64,000 nucleotides of DNA from Emiliania huxleyi CCMP1516 (Eukaryota > Haptophyta > Isochrysidales > Noelaerhabdaceae). The stretch spans positions 225,685 through 289,684 of the forward strand of contig NW_005198965.1 in assembly GCF_000372725.1 (NCBI RefSeq), given 5' to 3'. The stretch's first letter is position 1, and each line of letters opens with the position of its first letter. Shown here piece by piece: positions 10,046-19,319 of this stretch. The notes under the pieces were generated by a model, which worked only from the letters and a program-made list of their open reading frames with translations, made no database searches and was not told the DNA's origin. A program made the position numbers and the translations under genes.

Positions 10046-11314
10046 ATGTCCAATACCACTCCGGCGCCGCGGCGGTACTTCGCGCTCGACATTGGGCAGG
10101 CGTTCCTCAAGGGAGAACCCGGCGAAGGCGAGCAATGCTACCTCCGCCCTCCGCCCGGCTTCCAGAGCCGCGATGAACGTGGTGTCCCGCTCGTCTGGAA
10201 ACTGGGGACGCCGCTGTATGGACAAGGAGACGCCGGCCGCATATGGTATCGGACGCTGCACAAACAGCTGGTGAACCAGGGCTTCGCCCGCTGCGAGAGC
10301 GATCCGTGCCTCTTCGTGAAACGCTACCCAGGGGGGGCGTCAATCGAGCTATCCACATATGTCGACGACTTGTTTGTCACTGCTGATGCAGCCGCGCCAG
10401 TGGAGCAAGAGATCGAGGCGTTGCGTGCAAAGTTCAACGAGATTACGGTGCGGGAGAATCCAGACTACTTCCTTGGGATGAATATCGAGTACATTGACCG
10501 AGGCATTATCCGCCTGAGTGCTTCCAGCTATGCGACTACGCTAGCCAAGCGCTACGCCTCAGTCGTCGATGGTCGTGATGCACCTTCCCTCCCCAGTGAC
10601 GCGTCGCTGGTGAAGGCCTACGAACGAGCCCTCGATCGGGAACATATCCTTCCGGCGGAGCGGGTGGCGCAGTACGGGTCAAAGGTTGGGAGCCTCATCT
10701 ACCCTGTGCCGTGCGCTCGTCCCGACTGCGCCGTCACCGTCGGGCTACTCGCTCGTGCTCTCACCTTCCCCACCGAAGAACTCGAGCGGTGCGCCGACGA
10801 CTGTATTCGCTACTTTGCAGCGACTGCAGACCAGGGGGTCACTTTCGACGGTAGCAAGGGGGGACGGCTCGTCGCCTACTCCGACTCGGATTGGGCCGTC
10901 GTTCACTCCACCACTGGTTACTGCCTGATGCTGGCTGGCGCACCGATCCGCTATGCGAGCAAACGCCAGCACTGTATCGCTCTCTCGTCTACCGAGGCTG
11001 AGCTCATGGCGGCCTCGCAAGCGGCGACCGAGATCGCGCACACCCGGGAGGTGCTGGCCGAGCTTGGCATGCCCCAAGATGCGCCGACCGAGCTGTACGT
11101 GGACAACAGTGGTGCAGAGGCGCTGGCACGTGAGCGCAAGGTCACGCACAACTCGCGGCACATTTCTCGCCGCTACTTCAAGGTGCGCGAGTACCAGACA
11201 GATGGGCTGCTGACAGTGAAGCACGTCAACACTTCCGAGAATCCGAGTGACGTGCTCACCAAGCCACTCCCGCCTGCTGCCTTCCGCACCCACGTGTCCT
11301 TTCTGATGCCTTAG
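10046..11314 (+). CDS. Ty1/copia pol fragment: reverse transcriptase and RNase H
   Basis: The frame encodes the C-terminal part of a copia-type polyprotein. ALDIGQAFLKG holds the first RT aspartate, LRPPPGFQ and LYGQGDAGRIW follow, YVDDLF is the catalytic box, and YFLGMNIE and KVGSLIYPV are family landmarks. RNase H is seen in AYSDSDWAV, CIALSSTEAELMA and LYVDNSGAEAL, all with acidic residues in place. Gag, protease, integrase and the first part of RT are absent upstream, where the IQ gene lies instead. The frame is intact through RT-RNase H without stops, so the insertion or its truncation is not very old. I start it at the ATG at 10046, but this is a fragment and is unlikely to be expressed as such. 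Confidence 0.9.
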   Translation: MSNTTPAPRRYFALDIGQAFLKGEPGEGEQCYLRPPPGFQSRDERGVPLVWKLGTPLYGQGDAGRIWYRTLHKQLVNQGFARCESDPCLFVKRYPGGASIELSTYVDDLFVTADAAAPVEQEIEALRAKFNEITVRENPDYFLGMNIEYIDRGIIRLSASSYATTLAKRYASVVDGRDAPSLPSDASLVKAYERALDREHILPAERVAQYGSKVGSLIYPVPCARPDCAVTVGLLARALTFPTEELERCADDCIRYFAATADQGVTFDGSKGGRLVAYSDSDWAVVHSTTGYCLMLAGAPIRYASKRQHCIALSSTEAELMAASQAATEIAHTREVLAELGMPQDAPTELYVDNSGAEALARERKVTHNSRHISRRYFKVREYQTDGLLTVKHVNTSENPSDVLTKPLPPAAFRTHVSFLMP

Positions 11315-11450
11315 CTCTCTGTGTCGCGTGTGCTCCCCTCGCATGCGAAGTGCCCCGAGCCGGTGTCGTGGCAAGGGGGGTGTTAGCGAGTGGAGAGTCG
11401 TGTGCTCCAGCGCCTGAGTGCTGGGGCTGTGTGATGCATATGTCACGCCC

Positions 11451-11476
11451 TTTCCACGTGGCATGCCACGTGGAAA
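11451..11476. promoter_or_regulatory. Perfect 26-bp palindrome with two CACGTG boxes
   Basis: The half site is TTTCCACGTGGCA and the other half is its exact reverse complement. A second inverted pair, GTCACGC at 11442 and GCGTGAC ending at 11488, brackets it. CACGTG is the usual core bound by bHLH or bZIP factors. Its position in the presumed LTR suggests a promoter element of the retrotransposon; that is inference. Confidence 0.5.
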
Positions 11477-11490
11477 GTAGTGCGTGACAT

Positions 11491-11861
11491 TGAGTTCGTG
11501 CGTCCTTAGCGCGCGTTTTCCGTCTGAGGATTGAGTTACAAGCACGATCCACGCTGAGGCGGGACGTGTGTGCTTTCACGCTCTACACTCTACATCCTCT
11601 TCACCCTCCCTCCCTCAGGAGGCCCTTGCTTGCCGACGGGAACCCAGGGTACCCAGCCGCCCCAGCTGCCGTCGGGCAGGTGAGAAAGGTGTGGTGCTAG
11701 CCGTCCCCATGTTACCCCCTGGGCGTCTGCTTCTTCCTATCCCTCGTTGTCAGTAAAAAGAAAAAAACTCGAGAAAAACAATCGCGTGACTCCATCTCCT
11801 CCTCCGGCCTCAAGGAGCGCTTGAAGCAGCTTTTCGGGAGCCTCGGTCCCGCCTCATCAAC
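11491..11861. repeat. Gene-free stretch with dispersed-repeat copy
   Basis: Contains the rest of the presumed LTR and, at about 11690-11765, a copy of the GCTAGCCGTC...GGGCGTCTGC-TCTTCCTATC-TC dispersed family, ending in an A-rich run. Confidence 0.5.
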
Positions 11862-14447
11862 ATGCTCGCATCCGCCCTCCTCCTGTCTGCGCCCGCTGCG
11901 GCAGCCACGCCTTCGAACGCCCGCGTGTGGGCCACCGACGCGCTCATGGGCGCCGTCGAAGCCGGCCTGAAGCCCGTCATCGCCGACGTGGTCTGCGGGA
12001 TCCCGATGGATAAGCTGCTCGGCCACGAGTCTATCGAGGAGGGCCCGGTCGCTATCGACGTCAAGTCCTTTGCCCTGTCGCGCTGCTCGGTCGGCGGCAT
12101 CTCCGTGCGCAACCAGCCCGACGGCCTGCTCGTCAAGGTGTCGGGCATCTCGGCGCACGCAGAGGGCAGCTCCCTCGCCAAGCAGGCCGGCTGCACCTTC
12201 ATGTGCTACGACCCGATGGACGCCTCCTTCTCCGCCGAGCTGTACGACTCTGAGATCACGATGCTCATCTCGCTCGGCGCGGCTCGCGGCGTGCCCGATT
12301 TGGCGGCGCGCTACGTCAACACAAACTTCCAGATGCGCAACATCCAGCTGCACGAATTTAAGGGCGTCTCCCTCTTTGCAAACATGATCACCGGCGTCAT
12401 CGGCAAGGTGACCAACCGGATCGCCAAGAAGAAGGTTGGCAAGGTCATCGGCACGCTTGGCGACGTGCTTCACCACCTGCCGCTGCACCACCTGCCGCTC
12501 GGCGAGCCGCTCGCAACGGTCCTTCCCCGCGCCGGCCACCTCATGCTCGACGCCGACGTCACCTCCATCGGCTACAAGAAGCCCGCGTGGGTCATCGACA
12601 TCCTCACCGTCCTCTCCTCGCCGCCGGCGGTGGGCGCGCGCTCCTATCCTTACGCGCCGACCGCTCTCCCGAGCGCCCCGCCGGTGGAGCACCGCTCGCA
12701 GCAGCTCATCGCCACCGTGACGCCGTGGACCATCAACGAGGCGCTCTTCGCGCTCGAGAAATCCGGACTCCTCACCCTCCCCGTCACCTCCGAGGCGCAC
12801 GGCCAGTCCGTGCCGCTCACCTTCTCCACCTCGCCCTCGCTGAGCGTGGTGGGCGACCGCGCCGAGCTCACCCTCGCCAACGTGGTCGCCGGCCCAGCCT
12901 CGCGCACCAACTCGACCCTCACCATCGGCGGCACGTCCCCCACCCTGCTCATCGACGGCCACGTTGCCAAGGCGCGGTGGAGCGGGCACGCCGACGCCTC
13001 CCTCCGCGTCTCCGGCTGCGGAGCTCGCCAGCTCTCCTTCCGCGCCGCGCCCGCTGCCGGCTCAGCCGCCGCGGCCGCCGGCAAGGGTGAGGTGGCCCTC
13101 GAGATCAAGTCGGTGCAGGATGCGCCGTGGTGGGAGGTGCAGTGCGACTCGGCGGGCGCGAACCTCGTGCTCGACGCGCTCGGCGTCGAGAACGTGCACA
13201 AGTCGGTCGCCTGCGCGGCGACGGCCCTCGAGGCCTTCGACACGTCGGGCAGCGTCCCCGCGTCCGAGACGCTCTCCTGCCTGCTCGACGCGTGGGCAAA
13301 CAAGCTGGACCTTGTCTGGGGCATCGTCAACAAGCTCGACGCCCTGCGCCCGCCCGGCTTCCCCGACGTGCTCTCCTTCCTCTGGGACGGCCTCGTCGAG
13401 CTCATCTCCCGCGAGGGAGTCGGCGACGCCGCCGCCGTCACCGCCTGCGTGCAGGACCGCTCCCCGACCGCCCGGCTGTCGGGCATCTACCGCTGCCTCC
13501 TCGACGCGACCGCGCCGGCGATTGACAAGGCCTTCGCCTCGGCGGCCGACCTGCGCACGATCCTGCTCACCCCCGAGCTGAACGCGCTCGTCGACGCGAT
13601 GGCGAGCGGCGAGGCGTCGACTGCGGCGCCGGACGTGCTCGCCGCCCTCAACGGCGTCCTCGCGGGCCAGAGTAAGCCGCTGCAGCAGGTGGCGGACGAC
13701 GCGATGGCGGTGCTGCGCGACCTGCTCGCCGCGTCGCACGAGTCGGCCGGCGAGGAGCGGACGCAGGCCGTCGTCGGCACCCTCAAGCGCCTCGTGAAGG
13801 TGGCGTGGTCGGCGCTGCAGCAGGTCGACGTCGCCGTGGACGGCGCGCCCATCGGAGGATCGTACGACCTCTCGCAGCTCAAGGCGGTGGCCGAGGCGGC
13901 CAAGGCGGACCTCGAGGCCGGAAGCGCGTTTGCCTGGACCGTGCGCGCGGCCGACGCCGACCTGGTCGGCACGTACACGCGCTCGTCCGTCTCGTACGTC
14001 GCCCACCCTCCCGCCTCGCTCGAGGCGGAGATCCCGCTCGGTGTCCTCTTCTCGACCGCCTCGCGGCTCGCACGCGAGACGGCGCTCGGCCAGATGGCGC
14101 TCGGCCGCCAGGGCGGCGCGGACGGCACTTCGGCGGGCTCGATGCGCGTCGGCTTCACCTCCTCCGCGTCGGGCATCGAGGGCAAGGCGCAGGCGGACTG
14201 GCGCGCCGTGCTCCGCGCCGCCGTCGCTGTGGCGTCCCCTCGCGCGGCGCACGTGATCGACATGCTCCCCGGCTGGGTGACCAAGTGCGTGGCCGGCTGG
14301 GCGCAGGGGTCCTTCTGGGGCTCGGCCGACGTTGAGGTGCAGGGGCGCAAGCTGCTCGCCCTCGAGAGGGAGGCCTTCGACGCCCTGACCGCCGGGCAGT
14401 CCATGCTGGCGGAGCACACTGCGGCGGACGGCTCGTTCCACTGGTAG
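11862..14447 (+). CDS. Large secreted protein, possibly TULIP/BPI-like
   Basis: A single open frame of 861 residues with no visible intron. It begins with a signal peptide (MLASALLLSAPAAAATPS). The N-terminal 250 residues alternate amphipathic strands and helices: VVCGIPMDKLL, VAIDVKSFALSRCSVGGISV, LLVKVSGISAHAEG, then a cationic helix (VTNRIAKKKVGKVIGTL). This resembles the tubular lipid-binding (TULIP: BPI/LBP) pattern, but I see no diagnostic motif, so the family call is weak. The middle is rich in Ala/Leu helices (DVLSFLWDGLVELIS, LSCLLDAWANKLDLVWG) with scattered Cys. The C-terminal half repeats small-residue helices without a recognisable domain. There is no transmembrane segment or ER-retention signal. 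Likely secreted or in an endomembrane lumen. The function is unknown. Confidence 0.7.
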   Translation: MLASALLLSAPAAAATPSNARVWATDALMGAVEAGLKPVIADVVCGIPMDKLLGHESIEEGPVAIDVKSFALSRCSVGGISVRNQPDGLLVKVSGISAHAEGSSLAKQAGCTFMCYDPMDASFSAELYDSEITMLISLGAARGVPDLAARYVNTNFQMRNIQLHEFKGVSLFANMITGVIGKVTNRIAKKKVGKVIGTLGDVLHHLPLHHLPLGEPLATVLPRAGHLMLDADVTSIGYKKPAWVIDILTVLSSPPAVGARSYPYAPTALPSAPPVEHRSQQLIATVTPWTINEALFALEKSGLLTLPVTSEAHGQSVPLTFSTSPSLSVVGDRAELTLANVVAGPASRTNSTLTIGGTSPTLLIDGHVAKARWSGHADASLRVSGCGARQLSFRAAPAAGSAAAAAGKGEVALEIKSVQDAPWWEVQCDSAGANLVLDALGVENVHKSVACAATALEAFDTSGSVPASETLSCLLDAWANKLDLVWGIVNKLDALRPPGFPDVLSFLWDGLVELISREGVGDAAAVTACVQDRSPTARLSGIYRCLLDATAPAIDKAFASAADLRTILLTPELNALVDAMASGEASTAAPDVLAALNGVLAGQSKPLQQVADDAMAVLRDLLAASHESAGEERTQAVVGTLKRLVKVAWSALQQVDVAVDGAPIGGSYDLSQLKAVAEAAKADLEAGSAFAWTVRAADADLVGTYTRSSVSYVAHPPASLEAEIPLGVLFSTASRLARETALGQMALGRQGGADGTSAGSMRVGFTSSASGIEGKAQADWRAVLRAAVAVASPRAAHVIDMLPGWVTKCVAGWAQGSFWGSADVEVQGRKLLALEREAFDALTAGQSMLAEHTAADGSFHW

Positions 14448-15399
14448 AGAGGCTGCGGGCGCGGCGCTGTGGCGCCCACCCTCCTTCACCCTTGCTCGCG
14501 TGGAGGCCCCCTCGCTCTTGGAGGCGGAGGGGCGAGCTGACACGCAGCAGGGTGTGTCTCGGTGTGAGAGATCCGCTCACCCCCCGGCCCATGCACACGA
14601 TATACGGGGGGGGGGGGGGGGGGGCAAGATATGCATGAACACACCCGCCGTCGTGCGCTGCCTGCTGCGGGCGGGCGCAGACGCGGCGCGCACTGTTGAC
14701 GGCAAGACGGCGCTGCAGTGGGCCATGGAGTTGGAGAAGTTTTGTCTACTGTTTCTTGAATTCTTGAATAATTCACTTGAACGTGTTGTACATATGCAGC
14801 TCTCAAAAGCTAATTTACGGCCCCCGCGTCCGCCGGCAGCACGATTGTCGTAGGCGCGTGTGAGCTCAAAGAGCAGCAGGTGTGTGTCTCCAATGTTTTT
14901 TTTTCGCCTCGGGGTTGCAGTCGCGAGTCGGTGTGTGACCGTGTTAAGCAAGTATTTACCTGGTCAAGAACAAGCAAGCGGCAGGCGGCCTCTTCAGCTC
15001 GGCCACATGAACCCATGGGGGTGCCTGTGTCGCCTAGCTTGTGCCCGACACTCCAAAAGAATTTAAACAAAACAACTCTCTCTTCACAGTAGACTAGGTA
15101 GGTAGGTAGAAAGGTGAAGAAAAGCCACGCTCGGACTCGACAGGTGCAAAAAAAACGCAACCGCTCCCGGGTATTTGCAGACCGACACGTGGCCGCATAT
15201 ATGTATATATACCACGTCCGTATGGGCTGCACAAGCCAAACCACGCTCATCACAGCTTGCCACAGTGTGGCCCCTGGCAGTGGTAAGCCATTCTTGGTGT
15301 ACCAGCTCACAGGAGGGCCGCTTGAACACGATTGTTAGACGGCGTGAAAAATCAAGTATTCGTGAGATACGGGTATTTGACAGCCGGGCCCCCACATCG
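14448..15399. other. Gene-poor stretch with poly-G run and dispersed repeats
   Basis: Contains a 19-base G run at 14606-14624, an ankyrin-like scrap at 14634-14739 and, at about 15095-15142, a GGTAGGTAGG...AAGGTGAAGAAAAGCCACGCTC element whose reverse complement recurs at 20303-20350. The 5' leader of the GBP gene is at the right end. Confidence 0.5.
14634..14739 (+). pseudogene. Single ankyrin-repeat fragment
   Basis: One frame reads TPAVVRCLLRAGADAARTVD then GKTALQWAMELE, a good match to one ankyrin repeat (xVVxxLLxxGADxxxxDxxGxTALxxA). It is cut off on the left by the poly-G run and on the right by non-ankyrin sequence, with no neighbouring repeats. It is most likely a relic of a lost gene, or an exon of a gene I cannot assemble. 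Confidence 0.45.
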
Positions 15400-17880
15400 A
15401 TGGCGGATCGTCCCGTCCCCTTCATCCAGGTCGACCCAAAGACGAACAAGCTGGTCGTCGACCCCAAGGGCAAGCAGGTCCTCGAGTCGATCCGCGGCAG
15501 CGTCGGCGTCTGCTCCGTGGCGGGCGTCTACCGCACCGGCAAGAGCTACATCCTCAATCAGCTGGCCGGCCGCGACTCGGGCTTCGGCGTCGGCTCCTCG
15601 GTGCAGGCGTGCACCAAGGGCATCTGGCTGTGGGGCGCGCCCATCGAGCGGCGCGGCTCCTCGGCCGCGGCCGCCGGCGCGCCCGACTATGTGCTGCTGC
15701 TCGACACCGAGGGGCTGCAGTCGCTCTGCCAGACGGAGGGGCACGACGCCAAGATCTTCTGCCTGGCGATCCTGCTCTCCTCCTTCTTCCTCTACAACTC
15801 GGAGAAGGCCATCAACTCGGCCGCCATCGACCAGCTCTCCCTCGTCGCGCAGCTCACCAAGAAGATCCGCGTGCACGCGGCCGGCAACGGCGGCGGCGGC
15901 TCGGACGCGGCGGAGCTGGCCGAGGTGATGCCGTCCTTCCTGTGGCTGCTGCGCGACTTCCAGCTCGAGCTCGAGGACGAGCAGGGGCGCCCCATCTCCC
16001 CTGACGCCTACCTCGAGCAGTCGCTCCGCGCGCAGCCCGGCAGCTCCGCCGCCGTCCAGGAGCAAAACGGCACGCGGGCGGCGATCCGCGACCTCTTCCC
16101 GCGCCGCTCGTGCGTCACGCTGCGGCACCCGACGCTGGGGACCAAGCTGCCCGACTCTGCGCTCAAGCAGCTGCCCGCCATCGACAAGCTCCACCCCGCC
16201 TTTCGCGACGGCGTCATCGACCTCAAGCAGCGCGTCTTTGGCGAGATCCGCGCTAAGGCGGTCGGCGGCGCGGCGGCGACGGGGCCGATGCTGCTCGGGC
16301 TGGCGGAGGCGTTCGTGCGCGCGGTCAACGAGGGCGCGGTGCCCACCATCTCGACCGCGTGGCAGGCCGTGCTCACCATCGAGTGCCAAAAGGCGCTCGA
16401 CCAGGCCGCCGCAATCTTCCGCGCCAAGCTGAGCGGCGCGGCCGAGGCGGAGCCGGTGGCGGGCGAGGCGGAGTGGGCGGCGGCGGTGGCGGCGGCGCGC
16501 GACGAGGCGCTCAAGCGGTTCCAGAGCGTCTCGGTCGGCGAGGGCCGCGCCGCCTTCGAGGAGAAGCTCGAGGCGGCCATGCGGGACGAGCAGGCGCGGG
16601 CCGAGCAGGTTCGGGCAGCCAAGTCGGAGGCGGTGTGCGCCAGGGTCGCGGCGTCGCTCGGCGCGCGGCTCGAGGCGGGCGCGCGGAGCGGCGCACCGTC
16701 GGAGCTCGCCCCGCTGCTCGAGCAGACCCTCTCCGACTACCTCGCCCAGTCGCACGGGCCCGCGCAGCAGGCGGGTCTCCCTCGGTAGCAGTGGGCAGCT
16801 CCCCTCAGCTGGCAGCTCTCCTCAGCTGTGGTGTAGCTCTCCTCAGCTGTGGTGTAGCTCTCCTCAGCTGTGGTGTAGCTCTCCTCAGCTGTGGTGTAGC
16901 TCTCCTCAGCTGTGGTGTAGCTCTCCTCAGCTGTGGTGTAGCTCTCCTCAGCTGTGGTGCAGCTCTCCTCAGCTGTGGTGCAGCTCTCCTCAGCTGTGGT
17001 GTAGCTCTCCTCAGCTGTGGTGTAGCTCTCCTCAGCTGTGGTGCAGCTCTCCTCAGCTGTGGTGTAGCTCTCCTCAGCTGTGGTGTAGCTCTCCTCAGCT
17101 GTGGTGTAGCTCTCCTCAGCTGTGGTGTAGCTCTCCTCAGCTGTGGTGTAGCTCTCCTCAGCTGTGGTGTAGCTCTCCTCAGCTGTGGTGTAGCTCTCCT
17201 CAGCTGTGGTGTAGCTCTCCTCAGCTGTGGTGTAGCTCTCCTCAGCTGTGGTGTAGCTCTCCTCAGCTGTGGTGTAGCTCCTCAGCTGTGGTGTAGCTCT
17301 CCTCAGCTGTGGTGTAGCTCTCCTCAGCTGTGGTGTAGCTCTCCTCAGCTGTGGTGTAGCTCTCCTCAGCTGTGGTGCAGCTCTCCTCAGCTGTGGTGTA
17401 GCTCTCCTCAGCTGTGGTGTAGCTCTCCTCAGCTGTGGTGTAGCTCCTCAGCTGTGGTGTAGCGTGCCCGCGGGCCTCTCCTGCGGCTCATCGCGTCTGT
17501 GACACGTCCATGACACAGCTCCTTGGCATGACACGTCCATGACACCTCCTTGGCATGCCCCACAGGCTGGCCTCAAGCAGCTCGTGGCGTCGGTGCGCGG
17601 CGCTGTCGAGGCGACGCTCTCTAGATGCCGGACACACATTCGCCGGTCTCCCCGACTGGCGCTGGCGAGGACACGGACTCGGCTGCCTCCCGTCGGAGTA
17701 GGAGCCCTCGTAGTCGCTACGCCGCACGCTCCCGACTGCACACCCTCCGCTCCTTCGCTGCACCCCCTGGGCTAGGCGACCCTCGAGCGAGCGCGCCGCG
17801 ATGCGGAGGAGAGGGCGAAGGAGGATTTGCGGCGGGCGAGCGCGGAGCACGCGATGGCGCTGCAGGCGGCCAAGGCCGAG

Positions 17881-17912
<32 letters not shown>

Positions 17913-18567
17913 GGAGAGGCGCGCCAAGGCGGCCGAGGCGAGCCTTGCGGCGACGCAGGCGGAGCTGTCCTCGGCGAGGGCGGATGCGTCGGGCGAGGTT
18001 GCTGGGCTCAGGGAGAAGCTCAGCGCGGCCGAGGCGAAGCTCAAGGAGGCGGCGGCGAGCTTGGCGGCCGAGAGGGAGGCGAGCGCCGCGGCGGGCCGGG
18101 AGCGGGGCCAGGCGCAGGGCGAGCTGCGCGCGAGCCGTTCGGCGCTCGAGAATGCAAAGGAAGACTTGGCGCGCGAGAAGAAGATGAAGGAGGTGGAGAC
18201 GAAGCGGCTGGCGGACAAGGTGGAGGATCTCAAGGAGCGGCTCGCGGCGGCGGAGGCGGTCAACGCCGCCGCCCCGCCCCCGCAGCCAGACGACGACGAG
18301 GCGACCGCGCCCGGCAAGCGGCACCGGTCCGGCTCCGCGGTCCGCACTCCCTCCCTCGACCCGGTGGCCGAGGCGGCCGAGGCGGCTGACCCTGCGCTCG
18401 CCTCGTCGAGCGGGACGAACCGCCGCTCGTCCGTCATCCCGGCCTCCCAGCTCGCGGTGCCGGTGCTCCAGTCCAAGCTGAAACAAAAGCTCGGCTCGGG
18501 CGCAAAGCTCCCAAAGAAGAAGCAGGAGCTGATCAACCTCGCCATGCAGCATGGCATCTCCGGCTGA
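15400..18567 (+). CDS. Guanylate-binding-protein (GBP/atlastin superfamily) large GTPase, three exons
   Basis: A dynamin-superfamily GTPase with exons 15400-16770, 17566-17610 and 17776-18567 (2208 nt, 735 residues). Both introns are GC-AG (CAG|GC and GAG|GC). The G domain shows P-loop GVYRTGKS (residues 42-49), switch I TKGIW, DTEG (102-105) and the RD motif in LLRDFQLEL (185-186) that replaces N/TKxD in GBPs. A helical domain follows (FRDGVIDLKQRVFGEIRAKA, ECQKALDQAAAIFR), then exon 3 gives a long Ala/Glu coiled coil with a 10-Ala run, ending in a basic tail (KLKQKLGSGAKLPKKKQEL). The length is above human GBPs (about 590) because of the coiled coil. No CaaX box or TM is seen. GBPs self-assemble on membranes, and plant homologues exist. 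The first intron (795 bp) is mostly a 21-bp minisatellite. Confidence 0.88.
16797..17463 (+). repeat. 21-bp minisatellite in GBP intron 1, about 31 copies
   Basis: The unit contains CTCAGCTGTGGTGTAGCTC. Copies are nearly identical, with a T/C variant (GTGTAGC or GTGCAGC) and two shorter units near 17276 and 17443. The array lies wholly inside the intron between the GC donor at 16771 and the acceptor ending at 17565. Because 21 is a multiple of three it stays open in frame, which makes it look like a Leu/Ser/Cys-Gly/Val repeat protein; it is not coding in my model. Confidence 0.95.
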
Positions 18568-19319
18568 GCCGAGGCGTCGAGGGGGCGACACAGCGAAGCG
18601 GCGCGCGCGCATTGCCACTGGTGACGTGTTGTCAGGGTGGATGCGCGGTGCGAACCTGCGGGCGGGGGGAGGAAGTCCGAGAAGCGAGAGGCCGAGAGCG
18701 GCGGAGTCCAGAGGCGGGAGACGCGGGGCAAAGGATGTTGCAGAAACTCTGGGGTCGGCTGTGTGTGCCAGACGACGGCTATTTTGTTCGGGGCGCTGGG
18801 GGGGTCCCTGAGACCCTGGGTGCGCGGCCGGGGGCCGGGGGGCGGCGCCGCGGGGCCGTGACAGCCCTGTGGCGGTCACGTGGGCTCTCTGACCTCGGTG
18901 TGCGGACAACACGACAGTGGAGAGGTTTGGACTGTTTCTTGAGGTAATTTGGCAAGGTAAAGGACGGGACGCCAAACACGCACACGCACACGCACCCAGG
19001 CGTGTGTTCATCGTCCCACTGGCACTTGGCACGACCACGAGAAGCTTGATGCGCGCTGCATCCTGCACCAACGCGTTGAGCGCGACAGTGACGCCTGTGC
19101 ACGACTCTCTCTCCGTGCGCCGCACGCTAGAGCGCCGAATCACCTACCTCTGCGCAATCTCCGTGGCGACAGTCACGCGCACACTGCACCCACACCCCCT
19201 GCCCTTTCACATGGTTCATGCTCCCGAACCCTCCTGGCGTCCAGCCGCTGCTACTAGCATTCGCTGCCGCTGCTCGAGTCCCGCCAAACGCCTCGCGAAG
19301 ATGGCGCAAAGCGACTGGC
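18568..19319. other. Gene-free interval between convergent genes
   Basis: 3' flanks of the GBP gene and of the minus-strand CP12-like gene. It has a G-rich patch near 18800-18860 and a short CACACGCACA run near 18980. No gene is supported. Confidence 0.35.

Larger units (their letters stand above)
10046..11490 (+). mobile_element. 5'-truncated Ty1/copia retrotransposon with start of 3' LTR
   Basis: After the pol stop at 11314 there is a polypurine tract (GCAAGGGGGG, 11371-11380) immediately followed by TGTTAG at 11381, the expected start of a copia 3' LTR. No matching copy of TGTTAGCGAGTGG is seen upstream, so the 5' LTR is missing. The right end of the LTR is not clear: I found no CTAACA before 11860. 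A 26-bp perfect palindrome with two CACGTG boxes lies inside the presumed LTR at 11451-11476. Confidence 0.8.

Noticed and set aside
13062-14543. 493-residue minus-strand open frame opposite the secreted protein
   Set aside because: Arg/Gly/Glu-rich translation typical of an antisense shadow. The plus strand has a signal peptide and balanced composition.
15084-15473. Possible small gene on the minus strand upstream of GBP
   Set aside because: It overlaps a dispersed repeat and the GBP start, with no recognisable protein features.
16790-17462. Leu/Ser/Cys-Gly-Val repeat protein in the minisatellite
   Set aside because: It is only the 21-bp unit read in frame; the array lies in an intron whose GC donor and AG acceptor restore the GBP coding frame.
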